Below, one piece after another: positions 46,972 through 56,976 of a stretch of DNA of 64,000 bases. The stretch's first letter is position 1, and each line of letters starts with the position of its first letter. Made by a program: the position numbers and the translations under genes. This stretch comes from CBDCYS01 sp965226245 (GTDB lineage Bacteria; Acidobacteriota; Terriglobia; Bryobacterales; UBA6623). The stretch lies in the NCBI GenBank assembly GCA_965226245.1, contig CBDDCL010000015.1, forward strand, positions 1,178,001 to 1,242,000, written 5' to 3'. Below the pieces are notes generated by a model, which was given only the letters and a program-made list of their open reading frames with translations, did not search any database and had not been told where the DNA came from.

Positions 46972-47120
46972 GCAGCCCGTGCCAAAAGTGTGCTCGGGCG
47001 AAAAAGGGGACTGCCACCAATTTCCGCTTCTCCAATCCATTTAAGAATCAGCGCTTCGTCGAAAGGAAATTCGTGGCTGTCCCCTTTTTCGCGTCCTCGG
47101 ACTTCCGCTACGGGCTGATA
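46972..47120. repeat. Inverted repeat, REPIN-like family R1, copy 3
   Basis: The inner arms (aaaaaggggactgccacc and ggctgtcccctttttc) enclose about 50 bp. Outer arms agcccgtgccaaaagt and acttccgctacgggct are also complementary, giving a two-level palindrome of about 150 bp. Confidence 0.8.
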
Positions 47121-47175
47121 GGGCACGACCCGGCCACCGTGCGGCACTGGACCCAGTGAATCGAGGTTGCCGCTT

Positions 47176-47439
47176 ATGATTCGGCGACGATACTTTCTTC
47201 TGGCTTCGGGCGCTGTATTGGCCACAGCGGTTGCCTCACAGCTCCGGCGTCCCACTCCGCTTCGACTGCTGGCGCGGCGGCGTGTCACGGCGCCTTCACC
47301 GAACTCGTCATCGAGCACACCGAACGCTTCTGGTGCCCCACGATCCTCAGCCCCGGGATCTTCTGGCTACGTCGTAAACATACTCATCCCATCTCTGACG
47401 GTGGCTTGCTTGGCTTTGTGGCGCCGAGTGTGTTCTAAT
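47176..47439 (+). other. Short signal-bearing frame of unclear status
   Basis: From ATG 47176 a frame begins MIRRRYFLLASGAVLATAVAS, which looks like an export signal, but the downstream text is Ser/Pro/Arg-rich and unlike a folded domain. A different frame over 47300-47437 reads ELVIEHTERFWCPTIL and ends at a stop at 47438-47440. The combination suggests a broken small gene. No family is recognised. Confidence 0.2.
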
Positions 47440-47464
47440 TTCATTGTGGCAGGAGGTTCATCCA

Positions 47465-48544
47465 ATGAAACGATTCACAATCAGCGCGCTCTTCGTCAGC
47501 TTGCTGGCCGCTAGCTGGATTCTCGGTTACGAGGATGCAACAAGCGCTGCGCCCGCGAGCCATGCCGGTAAAGTCAGCGGCCAGGGAACGATGAAATTCA
47601 AGGTGCTCTATACCTCCAGCCATTTACCCGCCGAGGCGCAGAAGGTGTTAAAGGACGCCCACGGAGGATTCGCGATCGATCGGCGGCCAGGAAAAGGCGA
47701 GACCTACTTTGCCCTGCCTGGCGCCGGCATTATCCAAATCAGCGCCGACCTGAAGAGCACCAAGATGATCGCCACCGAGTCCGCGATGAAGAACACCAAT
47801 ATGCACAACGCGACCATCTGGTACGCGGACGATGGCAAACCTTTCTTGACGTTTCCCGGGAATCAAGTCGGCCAAGTCTTTACAACCGACCTGAACGGAA
47901 AGCTCGTCCACACCATGGGCGCCCCCAAGGGTCACGCCGACCTCGGTAGCCCGGCGGCCAGCGACTACTTCTTCGGACAAGGCAACCTCGTCCCCACCGA
48001 CGTCGAGCACCTGGATGGAATGCTCTACGTGGCCACCGGCTATTCCAGGCTTGACTTCGTGCTGACCGCCAAGATACTCAGCACGAATCCCTTCAAAGCG
48101 GAGTGGAACGATCTGGCGTTCGGCGGCAAGGGTACGGGCATTGGCCAGTTCGGCACCGGCCACGGAATCACCATCCCAGCCGGCTCCAAGCGCATCGATG
48201 TCGCGGATAGGCCCAATGCCGAGATCGACCGCTTTACACGCTACGGCCACTACCTTTCAACGCTGCGCCTGCCGCTGGGCTCCTTCCCCTGCGATGTCGA
48301 CTACGTCGGCGACTATGGCATCGTCGGTTCCTTGCATGGCCCCGATCGTGGCAAAGGCGCCCCTGTCTACATCCTCGAGAACGACAAGTTGATCTCGACG
48401 GTGATGGCGAAATCGGAGCTGGGTCTGGAGAACTTCCAGCACATCCATAACGCCGTCATGCGAGCGTATGGAGGCAAGCACTACCTGATCGTCCAAGCCT
48501 GGAACCCGGGCGACTTCGCCATTCTGGAACAGGTGACCAACTAA
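47465..48544 (+). CDS. Secreted NHL/six-bladed-propeller-like protein
   Basis: The ATG at 47465 follows a strong AGGAGG site at 47451-47456. It begins with a signal peptide (FTISALFVSLLAASWILGY). The 359-residue protein has repeated strand patterns with GxG-x-F-turns (GIGQFGTGHGITIPAGSKRIDVADR-like, quoted here in part as GIGQFGTGHGI and RIDVADRPNAEIDRF), typical of NHL or lactonase-like propellers. HIHNAVMRAYGGKHYLIV is a conserved-looking C-terminal blade. Substrate or ligand is unknown. Confidence 0.7.
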   Translation: MKRFTISALFVSLLAASWILGYEDATSAAPASHAGKVSGQGTMKFKVLYTSSHLPAEAQKVLKDAHGGFAIDRRPGKGETYFALPGAGIIQISADLKSTKMIATESAMKNTNMHNATIWYADDGKPFLTFPGNQVGQVFTTDLNGKLVHTMGAPKGHADLGSPAASDYFFGQGNLVPTDVEHLDGMLYVATGYSRLDFVLTAKILSTNPFKAEWNDLAFGGKGTGIGQFGTGHGITIPAGSKRIDVADRPNAEIDRFTRYGHYLSTLRLPLGSFPCDVDYVGDYGIVGSLHGPDRGKGAPVYILENDKLISTVMAKSELGLENFQHIHNAVMRAYGGKHYLIVQAWNPGDFAILEQVTN

Positions 48545-48565
48545 CCTCCGCGGTTGATCACCGGC

Positions 48566-48688
48566 ACGAAAACAGAGCCGCGCCCGCAAGGGTGCGGTCC
48601 AGAGCAACGACCGCCGAGGACTTCCAACCGGGAGCCGCGGCCACTTCCAGACAGGGCCGCACCCTTGCGGGCGCGGCTCTGTTCCGTG
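48566..48688. repeat. Long-armed inverted repeat downstream of the propeller gene
   Basis: Arms gagccgcgcccgcaagggtg and cacccttgcgggcgcggctc are almost perfect complements of about 28 bp, separated by about 65 bp. They lie between the propeller gene and the DUF3604 remnant. They could act as a bidirectional terminator in RNA, but no T-run follows. Confidence 0.75.
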
Positions 48689-48717
48689 AGACGCGCACCC
48701 GCGCGCAGCCGACCGCA

Positions 48718-48723
48718 TACAAT
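48718..48723 (+). promoter_or_regulatory. Possible -10 box TACAAT, short-leader promoter
   Basis: TACAAT lies seven bases before the ATG at 48731. No ribosome site lies between them. It matches the arrangement at 53111-53116. Confidence 0.35.
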
Positions 48724-48730
48724 ACAGCTC

Positions 48731-49689
48731 ATGACCCCGCACGGACGGCTGATCCCGATTGGCACCGCTCTCGTAGTGGCGGCCGCTTTTCCCCTTCTTC
48801 GGCAGATGAAGGCACAACGAACGGCGGACGACTATCTTGCTTCCGGCCTCAGGCAGCGCGTGGAAGCCCTCAAGTCGCAATTCGAGCGCGAGCCCGCCAA
48901 CAGCCGGAACATCGCCAAGCGAACCCAGGTCGTCTGGGAGTGGATCAATGCCTGCTCTCTGACGGGCGGGCCCATGCCCGTCAATGCGACCGCGACGGTA
49001 TCCAATATCGTCCGTTCTGTCACCGGCCAGCAGCGCGGCGGACCGCCTCTGCGCACGCAGTCGTGAGCGCCAGCTCGATGACATTATCTACGAGTCCCAG
49101 CGGGGGCTGCGGCTGGCAGTTGCAGACGTTTCAGAGCGAACAGGTTCTCATGCCGATTTATCTCGACCTTGACGGCAAGGGCCGATTCCTCTCGCCCGCC
49201 TGGCCGTCATTTGAAGTCGAAGGCAACGAGGCAACCGCCGTCAAGGGATTTGCACCGTCCGTCGCCGAACCGGGTGAGGAATTCGAGCTGGCGGTTCGCG
49301 GCGAAGATTCTTATTACAACCGCGCGACAGGCGACATCCCCGCATACGACGTGACGTTGAATGGCCGGCCGTTTCGAACAATCGCCGCCCGAGAACCCGC
49401 CGTCAACGTTCTGGAAGGAATCAAACTCGATAGCGAAGGAGTCTATCGCTTCGGGTTTCGCTCACCCGACGGCAAGGTTACCGGAACGAGCAACCCAATC
49501 TGGGTACAGCGCAATCCTGCCGCGCGAATCTACTGGGGAGAAACCCACACCCGCACCGGCATGGCTCAAGGACAAGGATCGATCGAGTCCAAAAGCGCGG
49601 CGCTGCGCAGGTATCAGAAGTGGACCGCTTTGCTGCGTGTCGAAGCCGACGCCTCGATCCAGCACTTTGTCGAAGTCCTCGCCGCTTGA
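48731..49689 (+). pseudogene. DUF3604 protein, frameshifted and truncated
   Basis: The start (TPHGRLIPIGTALVVAAAFPLL) is a signal peptide, followed by ASGLRQRVEALKSQFER. The frame is left after GGPPLRTQS; the continuation RQLDDIIYESQRGLRLAVA is in another frame, and QVLMPIYLDLDGKGRFLSPAW onward is in a third. The DUF3604 catalytic-like start NPAARIYWGETHTRTGMA is reached, but then the text departs from the family and ends at 49687-49689. Full DUF3604 proteins are about twice as long. At least two frameshifts and loss of the 3' half make it a pseudogene. Confidence 0.75.
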
Positions 49690-49733
49690 AGTCTGAGAAC
49701 AAAATCCTCAGATTGGCCGGGCTAGAATCTAGG

Positions 49734-49776
49734 CTTTTTCGGAGACTGCGCTCCGAAAAAGTGGCCCCTTCGGGGC
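49734..49776. terminator. Pair of hairpins, terminator-like
   Basis: ctttttcggag / ctccgaaaaag at 49734-49761 is an 11-bp stem with a 6-base loop, flanked by T- and A-runs that would serve on either strand. gccccttcggggc follows at 49764-49776. They lie after the DUF3604 remnant. Confidence 0.5.
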
Positions 49777-49942
49777 AGTTGAAAACAAATGACTTGCGCA
49801 ACATCGGCAATTTTTTGTCGATGTGGTGGCGGCAAGCGCCTAGGCAGTTACAATTGGTCCTTAAGGCTTTCGATGGATTTGCCGCGACCTCTCTCATTGG
49901 ATACAATTTTGTCGGACACCTAATGGTCCCTGGACTCCCCTC

Positions 49943-52577
49943 ATGACGAAAAGAATCTTGCCGCCTATCCTTCTTTCCCTTGTGTTGTCGGTAGCTACTC
50001 TTGTCGCGGCGCCGACGGAGCTCACTCCAGACAACTTGGCGTTGATCAGCTTCGAAGAAATAGATACACTGACGCTCTTCAACGGGGACGATGGATTCTT
50101 TGTCGATGTGCCTTCGGATGCGGTCCGTGTGGTGATCAATCTCACAAGTTCGCCTTCAGAATCCGAGATTGATCTCTTCGTCCGTTTCGATAGCGAGCCG
50201 GTGAGGGGACCCGCTCGCAGCGTGATCGCTGATTACAGTTCGACAAACCTGGGAGGGCAAGAGCGGATCGAGATCACAACCCAGTCAAGTCCTCCATTGC
50301 AGGGCGGCCGGTACTTCATCGCCGCTCAGGCCGAGGCCGGCACCGATCCAACCTTTAGCTTTTTGCTGGCGACGATTGAAGTTGGACGCAACACGGAGGG
50401 CTTGATCACGCTGGCCGGGGCTGATTTTGAAGACGGGCCGCAGGGGTTTGTGTTGAACCGTCCGGACCCCTTCCCCCGGATCCCGCTCAGCACTCTCGGA
50501 AACGAGGGGTCATCCGTGACCGCGCCCGTGGTTGCGCGCAATGAGTCTCGAGTCTTGGTGCTCAAGGGCGTGGGGAGTGATGCGATCGTGGCGCCCTCGC
50601 CGTTTCTCGGGAATTTGGAGGCTCTCGGCCCGCGGGCGCGCTTTGAATTCGACCTCAAGCATCGGCCGGACGAAGGATTCGCCAAGAACCAAGTCCAGGT
50701 CAAGATCTTCGGCGAATTGTCCGCGTTTGGGTGGAGAGGCGGGATTCCGAAAACAAAATTCGTCCATTACACGGTGCCTCTCGACAGCGCCGCCTGGGCA
50801 CGGCTTGGCGGAGGCGCCTCCTTTGAAGAGGTCCGGCGGGCCCTGCAGAGGATTGAGATCGTCGGCAGCTTTGGAAGCGGCCAAGGAAAAACCACGCTCG
50901 ACAATTTCGAGCTTCTGGGAGAAGTACAGATTCCAGCGGTTCCGGTGGGTTCTGACTTTGAAGTGTCGGAAGAGGATTGGACACACAATTTCCCGGGCGC
51001 GCCGTTCCTGATCCCGCGTATTCCCGGCGCCACTCTCGGCGAGCTGCGGGCGGAAGGGGAATTTGGGCGCTCAACTCCAGGGGGGAATCCTGGCGGCTTC
51101 CTCAAGATTAGAGACTTTGACGAGGAATTGCGGGACTTCCTCGTCGCGCCGACGAAATTTCTCGGCAACCTGGCGGCGCTTGGCCCGAACGCGCGATTTG
51201 AGTTTGATCGTTTGCACCAATCAGCTGTGGCGGCGATCCGCCCAATCGAGGTGCGCGTCTTTGGTTATGGGGCCACCTATCGGTATCGTGGCCCGTTGCC
51301 GACACCGGGCTGGGCTCACTATGTCGCACCTCTGGATCCGCTCCGCTGGACGGTTTTGGGCGGCTCTCTCACGTTTGAGGAGACCCTCAAGGCAGTTCAG
51401 CGAATTGAAGTGAGCGTTGACGAGGCAATGGCGCGGGTGGAGACTTCCGGCCTGGACAATTTCCAGTTGCTCTCCTCAGCTCCCATCGTGCCGATGTTCA
51501 GCATCGCCCCGGCGGAATTGTTTTTCTTCGCGGTCGAAGGCCAGCCTTCTCCCGTCGGACAGACGGTCGATGTGATCTCGGATGGAGAGCCGGTGCAGTG
51601 GACGGCCACCCCAACCGCATCGTGGATCCAGCTTTCTCAACGAGCCGGCACGGCGACCGGGGACATGCCCAGCACGATTGTCGTAACCGTGAATCCGGCG
51701 GGACTGGCGATCGGCGAACAGCCGCCCCAGGCGATCGCCATTCGAGCAAGGGGATCTTCGGCTCCGCCGCGCGTCATTCGAGTGCGGCTGGCAATCGTTT
51801 CGGCGACGACGCCCAGGATGTTCTCCGGAGGCGTCGTCAGCAACGCCAGCTTTATTCCAAGCGGCGCCCCCGGCGGTGAGGTCAGCGGAGGCATGTTCGC
51901 GGCGATCTTCGGTGGGGCGACACGATCGTAGTCTCCACGGTTCCGTTTCCCGTAACATTGGGCTCCCTAACACCTCAGTCATGTTCGATAACTTGCCGGC
52001 GCCGATGGTGGCTGTTTCCCCGGACCAGCTTGTGGTCGTTGTCCCCCAAGGGGTCGTCGGCCCCACTACGGACGTTGTCGTCACGCGTGGCAGCGAGACA
52101 GGATCGGCGCAGTCCGTGCCGGTCGCGCCGATTCGTCCCGGCTTGTTCTCCTTATCATTGAATGGGTCCGGTCCGGGTGCGATTCAAAATATCCTGAACG
52201 GCGGCGGCGTGCAGTTGAACACGTTTCAGACCCCGGCGAGGCCAAATCAAGCCGTCACCATTTTTGGGACCGCCTTTGGCCCGACGCAAACGCCGGTGCC
52301 GGACGGCTTTGCTTCCAGCGGAGCCAACCGCATCCTCGCCCCGGCCCGGATCATGATCGGGCCGCAAATGGTAGAACCGCTTTTCGTTGGGTTGAGCCCC
52401 AACTCCCCGCATCTCTATCAGGCCAATGTGGTGCCACTACATCTCTATCAGGCCAATGTGGTGATACCGGGGAACGCGCAGACAGGGTGCTCGGTTCCCA
52501 TCAAAGCCATCATTGACAGCGTTGAAAGCAACATCGTGACGATGGCGATCACTGCCAACGGCGCGCCCTGCCAATAG
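49943..52577 (+). pseudogene. Secreted protein with TIGR03437 C-terminal domain, two frameshifts
   Basis: The N-terminus is a signal peptide (ILPPILLSLVLSVATLVAA). Two related domains of about 170 residues follow, each ending in TLDNFELL/SGLDNFQLL text. Then comes a BACON-like sandwich (VQWTATPTASWIQLSQRAGTA) and the TIGR03437 module (MFDNLPAPMVAVSPDQLVV). The frame shifts once at the G-run 51914-51917 and again at the C-run 51965-51967; one added base at each restores FGGGDTIVVSTV and GSPNTSVMF. A 24-bp stretch is tandemly repeated at 52410-52433 and 52440-52463, giving HLYQANVV twice. Unless both indels are read errors, the product stops at 51931. Confidence 0.8.
52410..52463 (+). repeat. 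In-frame 30-bp tandem duplication in the TIGR03437 domain
   Basis: catctctatcaggccaatgt plus ggtg is repeated with a 30-bp period. It duplicates the conserved LYQANVV strand that normally occurs once. Confidence 0.85.
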
Positions 52578-52585
52578 ACGGCTGG

Positions 52586-52687
52586 AGCAGAAAATGGGGG
52601 ACTGCCATCCGATTCTCGCTCGTGGAACCCCATTGTTTCTAACAACAGTGCAGCACGAGAATCGGTGGCTGTCCCCCATTTTCTGCT
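52586..52687. repeat. Inverted repeat, REPIN-like family R1, variant copy 4
   Basis: Arms gagcagaaaatggggga and tcccccattttctgctc are complementary over more than 40 bp (through gattctcgct). The tip core ggggact is shared with the other copies but the flanks differ. Confidence 0.8.
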
Positions 52688-52960
52688 CCGTGATTCGCCC
52701 CAGAGGTTGCCGGAAAAAGCGAAAAAACGGGGCGCGCCGCGAACAGCAACTCGCTTCCCTGGTGCGTCCTGCTAGCGCGCCCTTATGGAGGAGAGACTAA
52801 ACAACTTATCGGCCTTTTCTCACTCGTTTTTAATGGAGGCTGCGCTGGGGACAGGCGCGCCTCTGGGATTTCTTCTCGACTTTCGGTACTTGCGGTTCTT
52901 TCGCACTTCCCCAACCGAAATCTATAAGTTCCGGTACGCGCTACCACAAATCCCGAAACG

Positions 52961-53066
52961 GAGCCGCGCGCGTCAGCAAGCGGTTTCCCCTAATTCGCGA
53001 TCAGCCAGCGTTGGGAGCCGCGCGCGTCAGCAAGCGGTTTCCGCTAGCCCGCGATCAGCCACTGTT
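52961..53066 (+). repeat. Dispersed repeat R2, two direct copies
   Basis: Two copies of gagccgcgcgcgtcagcaag with the following cggtttcc...gcgatcagcca text, about 51 bp apart. Five or so further copies lie at 55.5-55.8 and 62.3 kb. They sit just before the promoter of the damaged kinase gene. Confidence 0.85.
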
Positions 53067-53087
53067 GACCCACACTCCCCCATCTGG

Positions 53088-53116
53088 TTGCGGTGTGTCC
53101 GCGTTAGCAGTACAAT
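53088..53116 (+). promoter_or_regulatory. Sigma70-like promoter: TTGCGG, 17 bp, TACAAT
   Basis: The -35 box TTGCGG (53088-53093) and the -10 box TACAAT (53111-53116) are 17 bp apart. The ATG of the kinase is six bases after the -10 box, so the transcript is probably leaderless. The same promoter text is repeated near 55640-55672 and 62380-62410. Confidence 0.6.
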
Positions 53117-53122
53117 TTCCTC

Positions 53123-55398
53123 ATGCCTCAAGAGGCCGGCATGGTCGGCCAAACCATCTCCCACTACCGTGTCACCGCCGAAGTCGGCCGGGGCGGCATG
53201 GGTGTCGTCTATAAGGCCGAGGACACCAAGCTCGAACGCACGGTGGCTCTCAAGTTCCTGGCGCCGCATCTGCTCGAAGACGAAGAGGCCCGCAAGCGTT
53301 TCCACAGAGAAGCAAAGGCCGCCGCCGGGCTCAATCATCCCAACATTTGCACCGTCTATGAAATCAGCGAGGAGGATGGCCAGACTTTCCTCGTCATGGA
53401 GTTCATCGAGGGCGAGGGCCTCGACGCCAAGATCGAACGCGGTCCCTTGCCGCTGAAGGAAGCTCTGAGCTTCGCGCGCCAAGTCGCTGACGGCCTCGCC
53501 GCCGCTCACGCCAATGGAATCGTGCACCGCGACATCAAGCCGGGCAATTTGCTCGTGACTCCCGAAGGCCGCGTCAAGATCCTGGACTTCGGGTTGGCGT
53601 TGCTGACCGAAGGCTCCAAGCTAACCAAGCTCGGCACGACGGTCGGCACGGTGGCCTACATGTCGCCCGAGCAGGCACAGGGGATGGAGGTGGACTATCG
53701 CACCGACCTGTGGGCGCTGGGCTGCGTGACCTACGAGATGGTCCGCGGGCAGCGGCCTTTTCAGGGACTCTACGATCAGGCACTGGTCTACGAGATCGTC
53801 AACCAGGAGCCGGAACCGCTAACAGGCGTGCGCACCGGGGTGCCGATGGAGCTGGAGTGGATCGTTGGCAAATGTCTGGCGAAAGACCGCGAAGACCGCT
53901 ACGGCCGCGCCGAAGACATGATGCTCGACCTGCGGACTCTGGCCGAGAAGTTGAAGTCCGGCGGATCGACCATTCTGCGGACCGGCGTAGGGGCACAGCG
54001 TGCTGTGCCCGCACCGCCTCATGCAGTTGAGGCTTCCTGGGCGCAGCACGCTGCGCCCCTACAAGACCCGGCAGAGGCCGGGGTGCAACCGAGTGTTGCC
54101 TCGCAACAGACAGCGGCTCCGGTGGCCGCGTCTGGGGAGATGGTCCCAAAGCTCAAGCACCGCATCCTGCAGGCCCTGCTTGCCGTCGCCATTATCGCTT
54201 TCTTGGCACTTGCGTGGGTCCACTTCAGCCAGACCCCTCCCGAAGCGCCCCTGCGCCGATTTGCCTTTACGCCGGAGTCGCTTTACGAGAAGACGGGCTG
54301 GCGAGCCGCCATCTCTCCCAACGGCAGGCACATTGTCTACGTTGCGGGCGGGGAAAAACGCAAGCTGTGGATACGCGATCTCGATCGCGAGCAGCCCCAT
54401 GAACTGGACGGTACCGAAGGTGGGCGAGCCGAGTGTGGCGGCCGACGGCACCTTGGTTTATCTCGATCTGTTTGGTGCAGGGCAGCGGCAACTGCTGTGG
54501 CGGGACCGGGAGGGCAAGGAACTGGGTGTGATCGGACGGCCTCAGCAGAACATTCTCGATCTCGTCCTATCTCCCGATGGCCGCCGCGTGGCTGCGCGGG
54601 GCGCAGAAGAGGGCAACATTGACGTATGGGTGCATGAGGTGGAACGTGCCTTGAGGAGGCGCCTCACCTTTGACCCGGCCATCGACAGCAGACCTCTATG
54701 GTCGCCCTCGGGAGAGGAGATAGCATTCGGGTCGCTTCGCCAGGGGAACATCGACATCTTCAGCCAGCCCGCGGACGGTACGGGCGAGCCCGTATTGCTG
54801 GCCGGCACGGATTTGGATGAGCGTCCCTACGACTGGTCCGCCGATGGGAAGTATCTGCTCTACACGGTCGGCGATTGGGGAAACGGCGCTTTGGACCTGT
54901 GGTACCTGGAGCGCAAAGAGGGCGGCAGCGGGTTTGAGCCGGTTGCGTTTCTGCAGACATCGTTCAACGAGACCACACCGCAGATTTCGCCGGACGGCCG
55001 TTTCGTAGCCTACAGCTCGGATGAGTCGGGCCAATTCGAAGTCCATGTACAGCCCTTTCCCGAGGGACGAGGCAAATGGCAGGTCTCGACGAACGGCGGC
55101 AACCAGCCGCGCTGGAGCAAAGACAGCAAAGAGCTGTTCTACGTGGAGGGGGACATGCTGATAGCCGTCGCGGTTAGGGCCACTCCCAGTTTTTCGTCAG
55201 GCTCGGCGACCCCCCCTGTTCAAGGATCCCCATTTGGTGGCAGCTAATGCCACTCAGATCAGGTACGACGTCTCGGCCGACGGGCAACGGTTTGTTTTGG
55301 TGGCCACGGTGGAAAGCGAGGAAGCTAAGGCCCCATCCATCCACGTGGTCCAAAACTGGTTCGCCGAGTTCCGCGGCCGCCAGGGTGGGGTGCGGTAG
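53123..55398 (+). pseudogene. Ser/Thr protein kinase with PD40 propeller, two homopolymer frameshifts
   Basis: The kinase domain is complete: GRGGMGVVYKA, VALKFLA, IVHRDIKPGNLL, DFGLALL and GTVAYMSPEQ. A membrane helix (ALLAVAIIAFLALAWV) follows, then a PD40 propeller (ISPNGRHIVY, LSPDGRRVAA, WSADGKYLLY, ISPDGRFVAY). The frame shifts at the G-run 54422-54424 and at the C-run 55210-55216; removing one base at each gives a single frame of 757 residues ending QGGVR at 55398. In the written frame the product is 499 residues with no propeller. It is a paralogue of 14397-17063. Confidence 0.85.
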
Positions 55399-55507
55399 CG
55401 GTCCCCTGCGGATAGGCGAATATCGGGTCTTCAAATTAGCGTTAAAGAGAAACGAGCCTGCCTGCTTCCCGCTAAAACCCGTTTAACGTTCCCCCGCCGG
55501 CCTTGCA

Positions 55508-55835
55508 TGGAGCCGCGCGCGTCAGCAAGCGGTTTCCGCTGGTTCGCGATCGGTCACTGTTGGGAGCCGTGCGCGTCAGCAAGCGGTTTACGCTGGTTGG
55601 CGATCAGCCACTGTAGGCAGACACTCCCCCATCTGGTTGCGGCTCGTCCGCGTCAGGAGTACAATTTCCTCATACCTCACGGGGTCGGCATGATCGGCCA
55701 AACGATTTCCCGCAACAGTGGCTGATCGCGAACCGGCGGAAACCGCTTGCTTACGCGCGCGGGTCCGGGGCGGAATGGCGCGCGTTTGGGGCTTACCGCT
55801 TGCTTACGCGCGCGGCTCCCAACAGTGGCTGGGGG
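55508..55835. repeat. R2 repeat cluster with a truncated kinase 5' end
   Basis: Two direct R2 copies (55510-55615) are followed by a second copy of the kinase promoter and start (55616-55712). There, ATGATCGGCCAAACGATTTC matches the kinase codons MVGQTIS and then runs into two inverted R2 copies (about 55714-55767 and 55797-55831). It is a promoter with about eight codons and no gene behind it. Confidence 0.75.
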
Positions 55836-55938
55836 GGACTATGCTAAGTGCTGCGTTCCAAGGATGGTACGACTGTCAGGGTTGCCCCACCGTGGGGTGA
55901 ACGTTTGCCCGCTTGGCCTTGCAGCTTTTTAGAACCCG

Positions 55939-56976
55939 ATGATGCGGATCACCCCTGCACAAGCGGCATTCGCGGCAGCGCTGGCGATCACCCTCGCCCG
56001 CTGCGCGCCGCCCCCAGAGACTTCCGGCGAAGTTGTCGTCTACTCATCCGTGGACGAGGTGTTCGCGCAACCGGTCGCGGAGCAGTTCGAAAAGGACAGC
56101 GGCGTCCGAGTCAAGCTCGTGCCGGACACGGAGGAGACGAAGAGCACGGGACTACTGAATCGCTTGATCGCGGAGCAGGGGCGGCCGCGGGCGGATGTCT
56201 TTTGGAGCGGCGACCCGGTGCGGGCGGCGATCCTCAAATCGAGGGGAATTAGCGAACCCTACCGTTCCCCCAACGCGGCGGGCCTTCCCCAGCTCTATAG
56301 CGACAACGAAGGCCACTGGACGGGTTTCTCGGCGCGCGCTCGCGTCTTGATCTACAACAAGGACCTCGTCCAGCAGGGTCAGGAGCCCGTATCGCTGATG
56401 GATCTCAACGCCCCGCGCTTCCAAGGCAAAGCGTGTATCGCGAATCCGTTATTCGGCACAACCTCGATGCATGCCGCCGCGCTCTTTCAGGTGCTCGGCG
56501 AGGGGCAGGCCCGCGGGTTCTTCGAGGCATTCATTGAAAACGGCGGGACAATCGTCTCCTCCAACGGCGAGGTGCGCCGCCGGGTCGCCGCGGGAGACTT
56601 TGCGCTCGGCATCACCGACACGGACGACTTCAACGTGGCGTTCCAAGAGGGCAAGCCCGTGGGTGTTGTCTACCCCGATCAGCAGGGTATGGGCACCCTG
56701 ATCATTCCCAACGCCGCCGTACTGATAAGGGACGGCCCGAATCCGGGCGCTGGCAGAGCGTTCATCGACTACCTGCTGCGGCCCGAGACAGAGCAGGCTC
56801 TCGCCGAAAGCGAGGCCGCTCAAATGCCAGTGCGAAAGGGAGTTCCCCTGCCCGCGCACGTTCGCCCTCTCGACCGGATTACGCCGATGCAAGTTGACTA
56901 CGGAGAACTGGCGGGCCTGCTGGAGAAGCTGAGCGCCGGTTTCCTGAAGGAGTGGTCGGAGAGGAACAGTCCATGA
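55939..56976 (+). CDS. ABC importer substrate-binding lipoprotein, Fe(III)-type family
   Basis: The 345-residue protein starts with a signal ending in a lipobox (ALAITLARC). The body has the fold marks of the FbpA/FutA/AfuA group: VVVYSSVDEVFAQPVAEQF, ADVFWSGDPVRAAIL and QGMGTLIIPNAAVLI. In that group the ligand is ferric iron, but thiamine and phosphonate binders look similar, so the substrate is not settled. Possible Tyr ligands are present (VVYSS, LIYNK). The stop overlaps the next start as ATGA, so it is co-translated with the permease. Confidence 0.85.
   Translation: MMRITPAQAAFAAALAITLARCAPPPETSGEVVVYSSVDEVFAQPVAEQFEKDSGVRVKLVPDTEETKSTGLLNRLIAEQGRPRADVFWSGDPVRAAILKSRGISEPYRSPNAAGLPQLYSDNEGHWTGFSARARVLIYNKDLVQQGQEPVSLMDLNAPRFQGKACIANPLFGTTSMHAAALFQVLGEGQARGFFEAFIENGGTIVSSNGEVRRRVAAGDFALGITDTDDFNVAFQEGKPVGVVYPDQQGMGTLIIPNAAVLIRDGPNPGAGRAFIDYLLRPETEQALAESEAAQMPVRKGVPLPAHVRPLDRITPMQVDYGELAGLLEKLSAGFLKEWSERNSP

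Noticed and set aside
52961..53066. Direct repeats that could suggest a CRISPR array
   Set aside because: Only two copies are in tandem, there are no unique spacers of fixed size, other copies are scattered in both orientations, and no cas gene is present.
52785..53456. 223-codon frame over the R2 repeats and kinase start
   Set aside because: It reads through repeats and the promoter and overlaps the kinase in another frame.
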